Shown in pieces: positions 32,223 to 40,620 of a stretch of 64,000 nucleotides of DNA (its first letter is position 1; each line of letters starts with the position of its first letter). The notes below the pieces were generated by a model. The model was not told the origin of the DNA, did no database searches, and saw only the letters and a program-made list of their open reading frames with translations. The stretch is from Trichomonas vaginalis G3 (Eukaryota > Parabasalia > Trichomonadida > Trichomonadidae): contig NC_067206.1 of assembly GCF_026262505.1 (NCBI RefSeq), forward strand, positions 20,295,319-20,359,318, written 5' to 3'. The position numbers and the translations under genes were made by a program.

Positions 32223-32405
32223 GGAAGAATTGGAGAGTGAGAGATATCATTTCATGCAATGATACTCTCACCCACCAATTACCAGCTAAAATTGCGAGAT
32301 ATTGAGTGCAATGTCAACATTGCCACTCAATTTCATGCATTTTTGGTTTGGAACTAGAGTATACGATGAACTGATATATAACTAGTACATCGCAGACTCT
32401 AGGTC
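32223..32405. repeat. Three-hairpin module, copy 2 (downstream of the coiled-coil gene)
   Basis: Hairpin 1 pairs AATTGG, GTGAGAG and ATCATT with their inverses. Hairpin 2 is ATTGAGTG-CAATG/CATTG-CACTCAAT. Hairpin 3 is GGAACTAGAGT/ACTCTAGGTCC with inner CGATG/CATCG. Same order and spacing as 2311-2495 but different paired bases. Confidence 0.75.
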
Positions 32406-32567
32406 CTTCAAATTGTTTAATTTTAATCAATTCTTTTGACTTTCACACTCATTTTTTAAATACCTTAAGCTTATATTGGATAACTGTTATATATTTCAAC
32501 AAATAACTTTTCCTAAATTTGCCTTTTTGACACTTTATGTAAAGTTTCTTAGTGTCAGAAAACCTTT

Positions 32568-32572
32568 TCATT
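32568..32572 (+). promoter_or_regulatory. Trichomonad-type initiator (TCATT)
   Basis: TCATT lies 10 bp before the ATG of the next gene and fits the Trichomonas Inr consensus TCA(+1)Y(T/A). Distance and sequence both match what is known; it also fixes the start codon at 32582. Confidence 0.6.
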
Positions 32573-32581
32573 ACAGTTTTG

Positions 32582-33265
32582 ATGATTTCCTTTCTGACTT
32601 TCCTAGCCTATAGAGATACAAGGCCAAAAAGAAATCCTGTTTGGGGAGATGAGCTTATGTTTGGAAATTGGACAATCACTTCTACAGAACTAACTTCAAA
32701 TTCAACAGGAAGTTCATACAATATTAACTTAAAGCCTCATCCAAAAGAAGATGCTCTTATCGGAGATCTTAAAATCACTTCACATTCTGAAGAGCCATTT
32801 GAATATCACCTTATTTTGAGATTTAATGGCACCGACCGCGACACTTTCCATGTTTTTTACCAAGAAGATGACTCAGAAATACATGTTACAGATGTTAAAT
32901 TGGATTTCGAACAAAATAATCTACTTAACGCATTTGGCCAGATTTTAGGGACTAACATAACATTTTCTCTCAACATGCTCACATATCTATGTTTAAATTT
33001 AATCTTTTACGATAACAATTCTAATGAAATTACTGTTTATTCGATGAAAAAGCCAGATCCAATGCCACCAGGAAAAGACTTCAAAGCGTCCATATTTACA
33101 ATAGCTACGATAGCATATCTCTTCTTTAGAAACAAAAATCAAACTCAAAATCAGCAACAAGAAAATCAAGAAGAGCAACCAACAGAAAACAACAACGGTG
33201 AAGAAAACAAGCTACAGAAAGAACAACCTAAGCAAGGAAAGAAAGGAAAAGGTAAGAAACACTAA
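32582..33265 (+). CDS. Secretory-pathway membrane protein (227 aa), unknown function
   Basis: I chose ATG 32582 because an Inr element lies just upstream. Residues 1-11 (MISFLTFLAYR) could form a short signal peptide or anchor. The middle has several N-x-S/T sites (NWT, NST, NGT, NIT), so it probably faces the ER lumen. Near residue 170 FKASIFTIATIAYLFF forms a membrane segment. The tail is Gln/Asn/Glu-rich then Lys-rich (KQGKKGKGKKH). This is the topology of a type I ER membrane protein with a basic cytosolic tail. A beta-sandwich lumenal domain is possible; no named family was recognised. Probably an intact host gene. Confidence 0.8.
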   Translation: MISFLTFLAYRDTRPKRNPVWGDELMFGNWTITSTELTSNSTGSSYNINLKPHPKEDALIGDLKITSHSEEPFEYHLILRFNGTDRDTFHVFYQEDDSEIHVTDVKLDFEQNNLLNAFGQILGTNITFSLNMLTYLCLNLIFYDNNSNEITVYSMKKPDPMPPGKDFKASIFTIATIAYLFFRNKNQTQNQQQENQEEQPTENNNGEENKLQKEQPKQGKKGKGKKH

Positions 33266-33362
33266 TTTATTTTAAATATATTTTTGTATTATGTAATATA
33301 TTATTCATATCAATATAAAGTACTAATATTTAAATACAATATGAAAATATTATTCTTTTTTT

Positions 33363-34866
33363 AAAGGTACGGACACTTTTAACCTTAAATTCTAAAAAAT
33401 CAAAGGGCATTTGTTGGCTTCACAACTCGTAATACCCTTTGAATTTAACCAAGATTTTAGAGCAAACAAAGCATTAGTATACCCTTAAGAGAATGCAATG
33501 TTTGTTGCATGAATTAAAGTTTACAAAAAAGAACATATTTTGATTTTTTGCAACCTATCAAATTTCTCATCATTTGATCAGCCAAGATTACTAAAATTCG
33601 AAAACACTTATAATACTATCGGAAAATCTCTACTATAAAAAATTAAATTTATGAAATTTTTTTGAGACCGCGCTTTCTCTTTGAAAATCATGGAAATAAA
33701 TCAGGTACAAATATATAATAAGTACGTAGAAAATGAGAAAAATCTGTCTTGCCAATTTTTAGAAACGAATTGCATTTCATCAAAAACATACACCACCAAT
33801 TAGTTAACTTGTAAATTAGCTGTTATCATAATGAACTACATACAGTTATCAAATAAATATTAGTGCAAAAGCACAACCAGCAATAAAAATTATGGATTTC
33901 TATTACTTGTAACTTGTTTTACCCCTACACAAAGAAGATTACTTTTGGGTTACATGTAACTCAAGTAGCATCTTCGAAATAATTGTATTTTATAATTATA
34001 AAAATTTTATGTTTATTTCTTTCGGTAAATCTATCTGATTTTGAATTTTGACCAGAAATAGTTCTTCTTTAGATCAAAAATTGTTCGTTTTTTAAAATTA
34101 AATTTTGCAATCAAGAAATATTGACTTTTTTCGGGAACAAAAGGAAATATATTGCATCAAGATCAATTATAAAACACATTTAATTTTTCAAAAAATCTTA
34201 ATTTCGGAATTTTGTTCTAAAAATTGTATTTTTTAATTATATTTTTCATTTTTTGAATTTTTTTTGGAATTTAGATTTAAAGCTAAGATAGATTTTCATA
34301 TATAACTAGAGTGTACTTGATGATTAGGTTATAATTTTATCTTAAAAAGTTATACATTCCTTTTAAAAATGTGTATTTCGATTCAATATCATCGATTAAA
34401 ACCATTTTTGAGTCAGCTCAACTTAATGAATCAGATCCATAACATTAGTACATTACTCAAGGACTGTTATAAAACGATAATATCAATTTTTCATAGAAGT
34501 ATTTTCTAATCAAGTTTTTCAAGCCTAAATTTAGGAGGTATCATTAGTTGCTCACTATGTGTTATTGAATTTCTGCAGAAATAACTACTGATACTTCATT
34601 ATTGTTAAAAAATTGAAACAAATTCTCACAGAATCTTTTGAAGAATGATATATTTATGCATTATTCAAGCTACAAAAATGATGCAGAGCATCGGTATATG
34701 CATTATTAACTTAGATCTTCTAATATAATTCTAGATCAATATATCACAAAATTGGCAAGACCAATTTTCTTCATACGACACATTTTGTATATGTGGTCTA
34801 TATGAAATCTATACTCTTGAGTATATGGCTTAAATCCGGTTAGAAAAAAAGTGTCCGTACCCTTTT
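33363..34866. mobile_element. Non-autonomous element (~1.5 kb) with GGTACGGACACTTTT ends
   Basis: AAAGGTACGGACACTTTTAACC at the left is inverted at 34838-34866 as GGTTAGAAAAAAAGTGTCCG plus TACCC. The interior is AT-rich, gene-free DNA. Short TIRs without a transposase suggest a MITE-like element of the Tc1/mariner kind; the superfamily is not proven. It fills the gap between the membrane-protein gene and the SLC12 gene. Confidence 0.6.
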
Positions 34867-34879
34867 TTTTGAAATTATC

Positions 34880-34936
34880 TATGCTACGATTATTTTTGAT
34901 TCAAATGCTGTTCGGCATTAGAAGCAAAAAAAATCG
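34880..34936. repeat. Hairpin with inverted inner loop relative to 17.3 kb
   Basis: GATTATTTTTGATTC, inner AATGCTGTTCGGCATT, then GAAGCAAAAAAAATC. The outer arms have the same orientation as the 17.3-kb copy; the inner part is its exact reverse complement. Confidence 0.85.
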
Positions 34937-35092
34937 TTTGCAATTCAAAATTGGAAAAAAAAAATAAAAATAATAAAAAAAATAAAAATAAAGATAGTTT
35001 ATTATAAGTATTTTGGACATATCAATATAATATACACCCAAAACCTTCTATCTCGACTTCAAATGGGAAAAAAATAGATTTATATATACTTT

Positions 35093-35887
35093 TTATGCCT
35101 TCCATGAAAGGACATTTTCACCATTTCCTCTGACAAAGCAAAATGCAGGAGGAATGTTAGCGATCAATCTAAGGATATCACAGTAAATCTGCGCATCCAT
35201 GTCATCTGTTGGGACAAACAAAGTTGAAATAACAAGGCAAGAGCTGCTACTGAATTCTCTTATCATATCAGAGAACAAAAGGAATCGAGTGAAAGCATGG
35301 TCATAAGCACTCTTATGAGTTATATTCTCCCAGTAAGCTGTAGAGAAAGCACTTGGTTTCTTCTTCTTCTCGGAAAGTTCCATACCGACAACTTCGCAAT
35401 CGATTCTGAACTTTTCACACAGTTTCTTTGTTCTGAAAACTGATTCTTCAACTGTGTCTCCATTTCCTGTATAAGCAACAGTGATGATTCTTATCTTCTT
35501 CTTCATTGTTTTGGCAATAATGTAGCCAGCAAGAACAGTGAGGCCTCCTTCATCGGATAACCAGTAGATATCAGTGTAGTTGGATGTGTTATTGATATCA
35601 TGAGGACGAGTGGCCAAAATAAGACCGTATTTTGCCTTCAAAATCTCCATCGTCATTTCATGAACTTCTGTTGAAGATCTTCCATCGATATTCAGGAAAA
35701 CTGTGTTCTGTCTGAATGCTCCAACACCTGATGTGAGCATCTGTCTCGTTAACGCATCAATTGATGATGAAGCCATAACAGTTTCATAAAAGATATTATG
35801 ATGTTCGGCAAAGAACTTCTCCATTTGCTTTCTCTGTTCAAGAGCAACATTTAATCCATTAGATTCATTGATTACTTGGGATACAAT
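35093..35887 (-). pseudogene. Cation-chloride cotransporter (SLC12 family), 3' part
   Basis: C-terminal regulatory domain of an SLC12 transporter, seen from YWLSDEGGLTVLAGYII (compare the W-x-x-D-(D/E)-GGL-T-x-L signature of KCC/NKCC tails) and the downstream DMIREFS and FVRGNGENVLSW segments; the protein ends in WKA. The open frame continues through ACAAT (35883-35887), where Maverick B is inserted. The 5' part lies 21.8 kb away at 57668-59366. The piece alone could start only at an internal Met (35824), which would give a soluble tail without transport function. It sits immediately left of the element. Confidence 0.88.
35883..35887. repeat. Target-site duplication ACAAT (left)
   Basis: Identical to 57668-57672. 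Five to six bp duplications are normal for Mavericks/Polintons. Confidence 0.88.
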
Positions 35888-35904
35888 AGTTAGTATGAGT
35901 TAGT

Positions 35905-35937
35905 TGGGTACTGTGGCACTGCGTTCCACCGTACCCA
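35905..35937. repeat. Terminal hairpin of element B, left end
   Basis: TGGGTACTGTGG, loop CACTGCGTT, CCACCGTACCCA (11 of 12 pairs). At the right end (57619-57651) the outer arm is altered and pairing is partly lost. Confidence 0.85.
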
Positions 35938-36092
35938 TTATATGTGAATTTGACACTTTACAAAACCACTAACGTATATTTTACAAATCAAACGACAACA
36001 CTAACTTAACCTTAAATATTTACAAAGCCGCCAACCATTTCACCTCACTAACGACTTCGCTAACGAACTCACTAATGAAAAAATAAACGTTC

Positions 36093-36377
36093 TCATAAAT
36101 TTTCTTCTATATCTTCATCGTCAATGTTAACTCTATTGTAGTCATACTTGAAGTCATAAAGTTTCTCAAGTTTTGAAATGCATAGTCTTGTTAACTTACC
36201 TTCATCATCATAAGTTTTTATAAAACTACCATGACAATCTTTATACACAGTCAATGTATAGTCAACTGGTCTAGGATGAAGTGTAAAGAACATGTTATAC
36301 TCAGGAAGGAAGAATAAATGTTTAAATGTATGTTTGTTATATTTTTCGATTTGTATGAGTTGCTTTTGTTCTGTCAT
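36093..36377 (-). CDS. TIR-encoded Maverick protein (94 aa), left copy
   Basis: ATG start behind a TTTTATTTTTATTTTATTTT-type leader. The protein is identical to that at 57178-57462 because the gene lies wholly within the TIR. It has an F-K-x-L-F-F-L-P segment, YDYNRVN and an acidic tail (DDEDIEE). A divergent relative is at 26202 in element A. Being encoded in both TIRs gives two copies per element, and its conservation suggests it is used, perhaps early in expression or in end recognition; this is inference. No known domain recognised. Confidence 0.85.
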   Translation of the reverse strand: MTEQKQLIQIEKYNKHTFKHLFFLPEYNMFFTLHPRPVDYTLTVYKDCHGSFIKTYDDEGKLTRLCISKLEKLYDFKYDYNRVNIDDEDIEENL

Positions 36378-36479
36378 TTATAAAAAAATAAAATAAAAAT
36401 AAAATAAAAAAAATAAACTTAAAAATAAATGATATCACCACCCTCACACGTATGAAAACATAGCACAAAAATAAATTTA

Positions 36480-36526
36480 GGTGAAGTGGTGAGATCTCAC
36501 CTGTTTTTTCACCTCTTTTTTCACCC
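36480..36526 (-). promoter_or_regulatory. Repeat-word cassette (GGTGA type), left TIR
   Basis: On the minus strand: GGTGA three times with A-rich spacers, GATC, then TCACC and TTCACC, then TAAATTTATTTTTG. Same as 57031-57077. Confidence 0.75.
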
Positions 36527-36542
36527 TGTTGAATTCATTGCT

Positions 36543-36779
36543 TTATAACTCTCTTCCTTTCTCCAACTCTTCTAACTTCTTCTTAAGTTCAGCAAAGTTG
36601 TCCTCATGAAGTTTAATCTTTCTCAAAATTCCTTCTTTATCTAATGGTTGCTTTATCTTTCTAAACTGAACTCTACCATTCTTCATAGTATGAATGTAAA
36701 AACCTTCTGGAATAGTTCCTGATTTAATGTATTCTACCAAAAACTTTTGTTTCATTGCTTCAGTGACTTTATTTGTCAT
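36543..36779 (-). CDS. Conserved small Maverick protein (78 aa)
   Basis: I chose the ATG at 36779, which matches the start of the homologue at 25743. Basic, with a C-terminal coiled coil. It is nearly identical to the element A protein over about 70 residues, with a different tail (EKGREL). The last codons lie in the TIR edge shared with the gene ending at 57021. The first of a minus-strand set of genes that continues upstream to 39329, including the capsid gene, so it may encode a minor virion component. Function unknown. Confidence 0.82.
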   Translation of the reverse strand: MTNKVTEAMKQKFLVEYIKSGTIPEGFYIHTMKNGRVQFRKIKQPLDKEGILRKIKLHEDNFAELKKKLEELEKGREL

Positions 36780-36827
36780 TTCAATCAAATAAAAATTTTA
36801 ATATTAAATAAAAATAACGTTATTTTT

Positions 36828-37262
36828 TCAGTAAGGAAACGCAGGAGTTTTACGATTTATTTGAGGAGTAGGTTTAGGAGTTGACTTTTGAACAGGAGTT
36901 TGTACTTCCATAGGTTCAGGAGTCATTGAAGGTTTTGCTTGTGAAGGCGTTGGTTTTGGCGAAGGTGTTGGAGTTTGTTTAACTTCAGCTACTTCAGTAT
37001 TATTTACAACATTTGCTTTATTTCTTTTCAACATCATAACTGCTCCTGCTGTAGCTAGCAAACCTAGTGGGAGACCATATCTTATATAAGGACTTGACCA
37101 AATGCTATTTTTGACAGGAGCTGGTGGAACACCTAACCTTGGTGAGACTGCTCTTTGCCATTGTGCAGCTCGTAAGAAATATTCAATAGGTGCTCCATAA
37201 TCGTTTGGTAAAGTTTGTTTCATAGATGGTGAAGGTTCACGAGAGCTTGATGAAGAACTCAT
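36828..37262 (-). CDS. Single-pass membrane protein, probable virion component (144 aa)
   Basis: ATG start. The N-terminus is Ser-rich (SSSSSSREPSPS), then a Trp/Pro-containing segment, one hydrophobic stretch (YIRYGLPLGLLATAGAVMML, residues about 60-79) followed by KRNK, then a Pro/Thr/Lys-rich tail with PTPSPKPTPS repeats. This is a typical single-TM protein with a low-complexity tail. It lies directly downstream of the capsid gene on the same strand (about 30 bp gap). Proteins with one TM next to the capsid gene are common in Polinton-like viruses, but homology is not shown. Confidence 0.75.
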   Translation of the reverse strand: MSSSSSSREPSPSMKQTLPNDYGAPIEYFLRAAQWQRAVSPRLGVPPAPVKNSIWSSPYIRYGLPLGLLATAGAVMMLKRNKANVVNNTEVAEVKQTPTPSPKPTPSQAKPSMTPEPMEVQTPVQKSTPKPTPQINRKTPAFPY

Positions 37263-37292
37263 TTATAAGCTTTAAAAATAAACGTTCATCCT

Positions 37293-38867
37293 TTATTCCT
37301 CACCGTCGTCCGTAGCTAAGTTATAGTCATCTAATCTTATTATTGGGATTCCATTAGTGCGCACCTGAATGGCAAAGCAACAATCCCTCATAAATCCAAT
37401 AAGTGGCTTTGGTACATTTTCAGTTGCTAGTTCAATAGGTCCTTTAACAGACAATTTGTATGTTATTGGAGCAGTAGATGTTTGACCTTGCTGGAAGCAA
37501 AAGTCCACTTCTGTTGGAAAACCACATAAGAAATGTGTGTTGTCATAGCTATCCCATTTATGTTCCACACTACCATCATCCACCAATGACCTCATAACAT
37601 CTTCATTAAATCCTATCATATCATTGTTTGTATTGCAAGCGTTCGCAACCATTTCATAAAATACAGGTCCATATGATTTTTCAGGTTCTGCAGGTATATT
37701 TCCATAAGCTCCCATGGAAAGCTGAAGATATTTAAACTTAGGGTTCTCAAAATTAACATAATAGTTGTCTTTCTTTCTAAATAGTGCCCAAATACTTTTA
37801 ACATTAATAGGCGTATAAGCTGCTGTAAATGTTGCACTTGAACTATCTGTATTCTTTGAGAATGAACCGTCCATAGGAATCCAATCCATAACTTTAACAG
37901 GAAAACATAAAGCCTCGTTTGTATAATGTTCTACAAGTTCTGTATAAATGTTAGGGTCTAAAGAGAATGACTTTGGATGAATGAAACATTCATTAAAATC
38001 CATCTTTGTTCGAAATAGTTGCTGGGTTACAGTTGTAATAGTAACTGTTCCACTAGCTTCTACTGCCTTCGTTATCATAGTTAATGGTTCATTCCATGGA
38101 ACAAATTTATTTGTCGGTGGATTTGAATCTGAAGCAAATGCAACTTTAAGAGTTGGATTGAAAGCAATGATATCATTTACAGATATAGATGTGCATTGTA
38201 AGGCGTCGCTACTGAACTTTACTTTAAGCTGAATGTTTCCTGCAAAAGCTGGAATAAATCGAATAGCTTCTAATGGAAGGAATCTTCTAACAGGAATTCT
38301 TAAACGAAGCTTAAAATCAAATGATTTTCCTGCTGTAATTGGACCACTAACAATTTGTCCTGTTCTGCATGTTCCCGAATGACTCCATACATCTTCATGT
38401 CGAGTCTTTGAGAAAACATCTACTTTCTTTATTTGTTCGGTAGTTTGTGAGTTTGAAGTTATATATGCTTCTTCTCTTGCGTTGTCTTGAGAATATACGA
38501 TACGACCATTTGCAAGGATTTGATATCCAGCAACTGCATAGAAAGCGTCATCGAAACCAATCCAAAATCCTGGTGGGTTTGTTTTATTGGAACCTGAACC
38601 AATTTCTTTATCTACAATAAATTGACCTTCCATTTTATACGTAATGAATGTATTGTAAAGGTCCAACATATTTTCACCAGGAGGTGAGAGATTGAATGTT
38701 ACCCATGTGTTATCTTTAGCAGTTCCAGGTTGTGATGGAATCTTTGCGTCAGAATATTTTCTATTAGTGTCACCAATTTGAACTGCATTGTCTATGATAT
38801 CGAAATATGAGCGAATCTGATGAATATGCTCTGCTGGAGTAAATTCGTTTAACTGTTCGTTCTGCAT
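37293..38867 (-). CDS. Major capsid protein candidate (double jelly-roll, 524 aa)
   Basis: Intact ATG-started frame of 524 residues, the normal size for Polinton/PLV-type double jelly-roll capsid proteins. Visible features are an N-terminal helix, then beta-rich sequence including FITYKMEGQFIVD, PPGFWIGFDDAFYAVAGYQI, and IPVRRFLPLEAIRFIPAFAG, typical of sheet edges and loops between barrels. The second half has FRTKMDFNECFIHPKSFSLD. It is one of the few long undamaged genes of element B. It heads a minus-strand block with small virion-like genes downstream. Assignment rests on size, context and visible beta-rich motifs; structure prediction would settle it. Confidence 0.8.
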   Translation of the reverse strand: MQNEQLNEFTPAEHIHQIRSYFDIIDNAVQIGDTNRKYSDAKIPSQPGTAKDNTWVTFNLSPPGENMLDLYNTFITYKMEGQFIVDKEIGSGSNKTNPPGFWIGFDDAFYAVAGYQILANGRIVYSQDNAREEAYITSNSQTTEQIKKVDVFSKTRHEDVWSHSGTCRTGQIVSGPITAGKSFDFKLRLRIPVRRFLPLEAIRFIPAFAGNIQLKVKFSSDALQCTSISVNDIIAFNPTLKVAFASDSNPPTNKFVPWNEPLTMITKAVEASGTVTITTVTQQLFRTKMDFNECFIHPKSFSLDPNIYTELVEHYTNEALCFPVKVMDWIPMDGSFSKNTDSSSATFTAAYTPINVKSIWALFRKKDNYYVNFENPKFKYLQLSMGAYGNIPAEPEKSYGPVFYEMVANACNTNNDMIGFNEDVMRSLVDDGSVEHKWDSYDNTHFLCGFPTEVDFCFQQGQTSTAPITYKLSVKGPIELATENVPKPLIGFMRDCCFAIQVRTNGIPIIRLDDYNLATDDGEE

Positions 38868-38894
38868 GTATTTACTTCAGATAAAAATATCTAT

Positions 38895-39329
38895 TTACTT
38901 CATTATTCTCACTCTTCTTCTTGGCATTCGTGGTGGAAGTTGTTTCTTGACATTTTCAATGAACTGTACATTCTCTTTTGTCTCAACTTCTTTCACTGGT
39001 GGGTCAGGGTTCTTTGACTCGGTTTGTTTTTCAATGAAATTCACGAACTTTGCAATAAGCTCTTGGTTCGTTATTGAAAGTACATCTGGCTTCTTTTCTT
39101 CTTGTTCTTTTGGTGGCTCAGTTTGAACAGAAGGTTTTATATGGGCTTCGTGGACTTCACCTTTACCATACACCTTAATGTTGTCGCTTTCTGCATTCGC
39201 TAATGGAACCTTTCTTTTTCTTACGTATATTTTACCATCTTTACTCTGACTTACGTAATAGAAAGGATGTTGTATTCCTCTTGCGTCATTTAATATAATA
39301 GACTCTCGCTCTGATTTTGACAAGCTCAT
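38895..39329 (-). CDS. Basic-ended Maverick protein (144 aa), unknown
   Basis: ATG start. The N-terminal half has a compact domain (RGIQHPFYYVSQSKDGKIYV). The C-terminal half is charged, with PPKEQEEKKPD and a final arginine patch (PRMPRRRVRI) suited to nucleic-acid or capsid-interior binding. Directly upstream of the capsid gene on the same strand with a 27-bp gap, so a virion role is plausible. No family recognised. Confidence 0.75.
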   Translation of the reverse strand: MSLSKSERESIILNDARGIQHPFYYVSQSKDGKIYVRKRKVPLANAESDNIKVYGKGEVHEAHIKPSVQTEPPKEQEEKKPDVLSITNQELIAKFVNFIEKQTESKNPDPPVKEVETKENVQFIENVKKQLPPRMPRRRVRIMK

Positions 39330-39374
39330 TTTACATCGGTTAAAGTTTTAATTTTGTTTTTTCTCTGCAGTCAA

Positions 39375-39635
39375 ATGACTCAGGCAAGCCCTACGGACAA
39401 GACCCAAGGGGTCATAGATGTTGAAGCATTGAAGAAAGAAATTCGTGAGCAAATTTTATCCGAACTGAAGGAACAAAAACAAGAACAAAAGCCAGAGAGA
39501 CCAAAGAGAAAACTTAGTGAAAAACAACTTGCTGCATTAGCTGCTGGAAGACAAAAGAACCCAAGACTACTGGCGAAAAAAGCTAGAGAAGAAGCTGAAG
39601 CAAAAGCTAAAGAAGCTGAAGCAAAGAAAGAGTAA
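39375..39635 (+). CDS. Lys/Glu/Ala-rich helical protein (86 aa)
   Basis: I chose ATG 39375; the upstream TTG is part of the T-rich leader. The protein is almost entirely helical and charged: VDVEALKKEIREQ-like start, then RPKRKLSEKQLAALAAGRQK and KKAREEAEAKAKEAEAKKE. It contains a predicted coiled coil and a basic patch that could bind nucleic acid. It is divergent from the gene at 38895 and just upstream of the virion-protein gene at 39660. A GACCC/GGGTC mini-hairpin falls inside the coding sequence. Function unknown. Confidence 0.7.
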   Translation: MTQASPTDKTQGVIDVEALKKEIREQILSELKEQKQEQKPERPKRKLSEKQLAALAAGRQKNPRLLAKKAREEAEAKAKEAEAKKE

Positions 39636-39659
39636 ATGGTTTATTTTTATCCGAATTAA

Positions 39660-40566
39660 ATGTATAGACAAATACCTTTATCTGTTGCGTTCAGTAGTGA
39701 AAACCCTGACGTCAAAATAAAGGGGAACAGAGTAACGTTTAAGTTTCCAACAGACTGGATTGTGAACATAAATGAAGAGAAATACATTGGCATAACATCT
39801 ATGTATATAACACGTGCTTTCAGAAAGGTTGACTTTATACTTCAAGTCGAGATAGAAAATGACGAACAGTCTTTAAGCGCCCAAAACATTCACATATACA
39901 AATCTTTAAAGACGATACAACATTGTTGCAATGTATGATTTCATTTAATGAAATGTTCGAGAAAAAGTTTAACATTGAAGTACAAACTTTACAGCCTTTA
40001 CGTGAGTTTCTTGCACAACTGAAAGAAGAAGGTAGTCAGCCACAACTTATAGACTTTCATTATGAATTTAATGAAAATGAAGATGGAACTCATGACTGTC
40101 AGTTTGTTGTATTCTCACCATTCAATGAAGTCGCTAAAGAGAAAGAAAATCCATTACGTATAAGATTTCAAATCTCTGAACCAAGTGATGATTTCAAAAA
40201 TGTTTTCAATTATGATGCAATGCTTCCGAGGAAAAATGAATTTCAAAGATTGTAACACCTGGCATTTGGGATAGAAAGCAAGCTATATTATATTCAAACT
40301 TAAGTAAGGGAGTTGAAAATGAGTTCATTGGTCATACAAGAACTTCACCACTTCCTAACCCTAAATACTATAAATTAACTGGCTTCAATCGTGAGTTTTG
40401 GATAGACATGTTCTCCACTCATGACCATAACTGCCCAGTGTTCTTACCTCCAGACCATAAGGACTGTCTCTACATTGAAGCACAACTCTTAAACTCTACC
40501 ATCGCCAGTATTGTAAATGACCACATGGGCTTCGCCCTTGCCGCTAGCGGCTTATTTTTATCATGA
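39660..40566 (+). pseudogene. Virion protein (penton/minor-capsid-like), broken by two frameshifts
   Basis: Three frames join end to end: 39660-39938, about 39923-40255, then about 40256-40566. The N-terminus reads VTFKFPTDWIVNINEEKYIGI, similar in pattern to YEYPRHWVEYVGGEKAIEI in the intact virion protein at 55387, so the two are paralogues. The last piece has NREFWIDMFSTHDHNCPVFLPP. Beta-rich, about 300 codons in total. Homology to jelly-roll minor capsid proteins is inferred from context and size. It ends with a GCCGCTAGCGGC mini-hairpin just before the stop. Confidence 0.7.
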
Positions 40567-40620
40567 ATGTCTCACTGCTGACAAAAATAAATGACCTCAT
40601 TATTTTTCTCATTCATGACC

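Larger units (their letters stand above)
35888..36558. repeat. TIR of element B, left (671 bp)
   Basis: Inverse of 56997-57667. Nearly identical except around the terminal hairpin. Contains a complete 94-codon gene and a repeat-word cassette; its inner edge falls inside the last codons of the adjacent gene. Confidence 0.95.
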
